This document shows, piece by piece, positions 63,764 to 64,000 of a stretch of 64,000 bases of DNA; position 1 is the first letter of the stretch; each line of letters starts with the position of its first letter. Made by a program: the position numbers and the translations under genes. The notes under the pieces were generated by a model. The model was not told the origin of the DNA. It ran no database searches and was given only the letters and a program-made list of their open reading frames with translations. Source of the stretch: Aquimarina agarivorans (lineage in GTDB: Bacteria; Bacteroidota; Bacteroidia; Flavobacteriales; Flavobacteriaceae); contig NZ_AFPB01000152.1 in NCBI RefSeq assembly GCF_000218485.1, positions 1-64,000 of the forward strand, written 5' to 3'.

Positions 63764-64000
63764 ATGCAGAATTTATTTTTTTATTTGATTCTATGGTTTT
63801 TGGTAGTTGGATGTAAATCAACTTTAGGGTCTAAAAAATTAATTACAGTAAATGGTGCAATACCAATAAAAAAAATTGGGGTTACTTTGGTGCATGAACA
63901 TATAATGGTTGATTGGATTGGCGCCGATAGTACTGGTCAACACCGTTGGAATAAAGCAGCGGTAATAAAACGCGCTATGCCTTTTTTAATTGATGCCCAA
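63764..64000 (+). CDS. Phosphotriesterase-family lipoprotein (start only)
   Basis: The first 79 residues of a gene cut by the window edge. The signal peptide ends in a lipobox (LWFLVVGC, Cys17). The mature part has GAIPIKKIGVTLVHEHIMVDW; the HxH of LVHEHI is the first metal-binding pair of the phosphotriesterase family of amidohydrolases, which also includes lactonases. The rest of the active site lies beyond the window, so the substrate and completeness cannot be judged. Confidence 0.85.
   Translation, partial: MQNLFFYLILWFLVVGCKSTLGSKKLITVNGAIPIKKIGVTLVHEHIMVDWIGADSTGQHRWNKAAVIKRAMPFLIDAQ

Noticed and set aside
1..64000. tRNA, rRNA or other known structured RNA genes
   Set aside because: No T-loop-like GGTTCGAnTCC with matching stems and no conserved rRNA blocks were found by eye on either strand. 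A tRNAscan or Infernal run would be needed to be certain.
1..64000. Prophage, integrative element or defence island
   Set aside because: No integrase, portal, terminase, capsid, restriction or other defence genes were seen. Only the small repeat island at 28.4-31.6 kb looks acquired.

Overview
The window is a stretch of chromosome from a Bacteroidota organism, almost certainly class Flavobacteriia. The evidence is strong AT-richness, type IX secretion (T9SS) C-terminal sorting domains of both the A and B kind, PorP/SprF and OmpA proteins, a SusC/SusD pair, energy-transducer TonB, Bacteroidota-type promoters (TAnnTTTG at -7), few Shine-Dalgarno sequences, and family members such as DUF2911, DUF2797 and GH3 that are common in this class. 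Most of the window is housekeeping sequence. No phage, CRISPR array, rRNA or tRNA gene was seen.

Layout. 0.1-4.7 kb: pyrE with an SRPBCC gene, divergent from a NUDIX gene; a SulP transporter; coaD. 4.9-10.1 kb: two large tandem paralogues, secreted right-handed beta-helix proteins with different carbohydrate-binding C-terminal modules. 11-16.5 kb: a small four-Cys membrane protein, a GT2 glycosyltransferase and an ECF sigma factor in tight order, then lipA, gap and a hybrid histidine kinase. 16.6-19.7 kb: lpxK divergent from a NIF3-like gene and a coiled-coil gene. 20.3-28.4 kb: SusC, SusD and a VCBS/UnbV lipoprotein, which form a nutrient-uptake locus. 28.4-31.6 kb: a repeat-rich accessory island with two copies of a 199-bp terminal-inverted-repeat element flanking an orphan gene, several copies of a second dispersed repeat, and a toxin-antitoxin module whose toxin carries a nonsense codon. 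31.7-40.2 kb: DUF2911, DUF2797 and GH3 proteins; tig-clpP-clpX; an AEC transporter. 40.8-48.4 kb: a repeat-built T9SS type B adhesin, PorP/SprF and OmpA operon with a second PorP/SprF gene facing it. 48.6-56.7 kb: a kinase-like unknown protein, a LOG-family protein, MarC, hisS, a glutathione-peroxidase lipoprotein, and a beta-helix lipoprotein with a membrane protein. 56.9-64 kb: lpd, a VWA/MoxR pair, a wrecked TonB gene, a flavin-binding protein, lipB, and the start of a phosphotriesterase-like lipoprotein.

Genes that work together: lipA, lipB and lpd (lipoate synthesis, transfer and use); tig, clpP and clpX (folding and proteolysis); the T9SS substrates with the PorP/SprF and OmpA proteins (surface display); SusC, SusD and UnbV (uptake of oligomers across the outer membrane).

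A recurring oddity is the single-base frameshift. Five genes (VCBS/UnbV, lpd, VWA, PNPOx-like, GT2) are restored to full family length by adding or removing one base, in each case in or beside a short homopolymer. TonB carries two frameshifts plus a stop, and the RelE/ParE-type toxin has one in-frame stop. Breakage of lpd beside intact lipA and lipB suggests that many of the frameshifts are sequence errors. The TonB and toxin lesions look more like real decay.

The most interesting leads are the conserved-looking protein at 48.6 kb with a kinase-type catalytic signature, the cassette flanked by repeat elements at 28.6-29.6 kb, and the module-swapped beta-helix pair.
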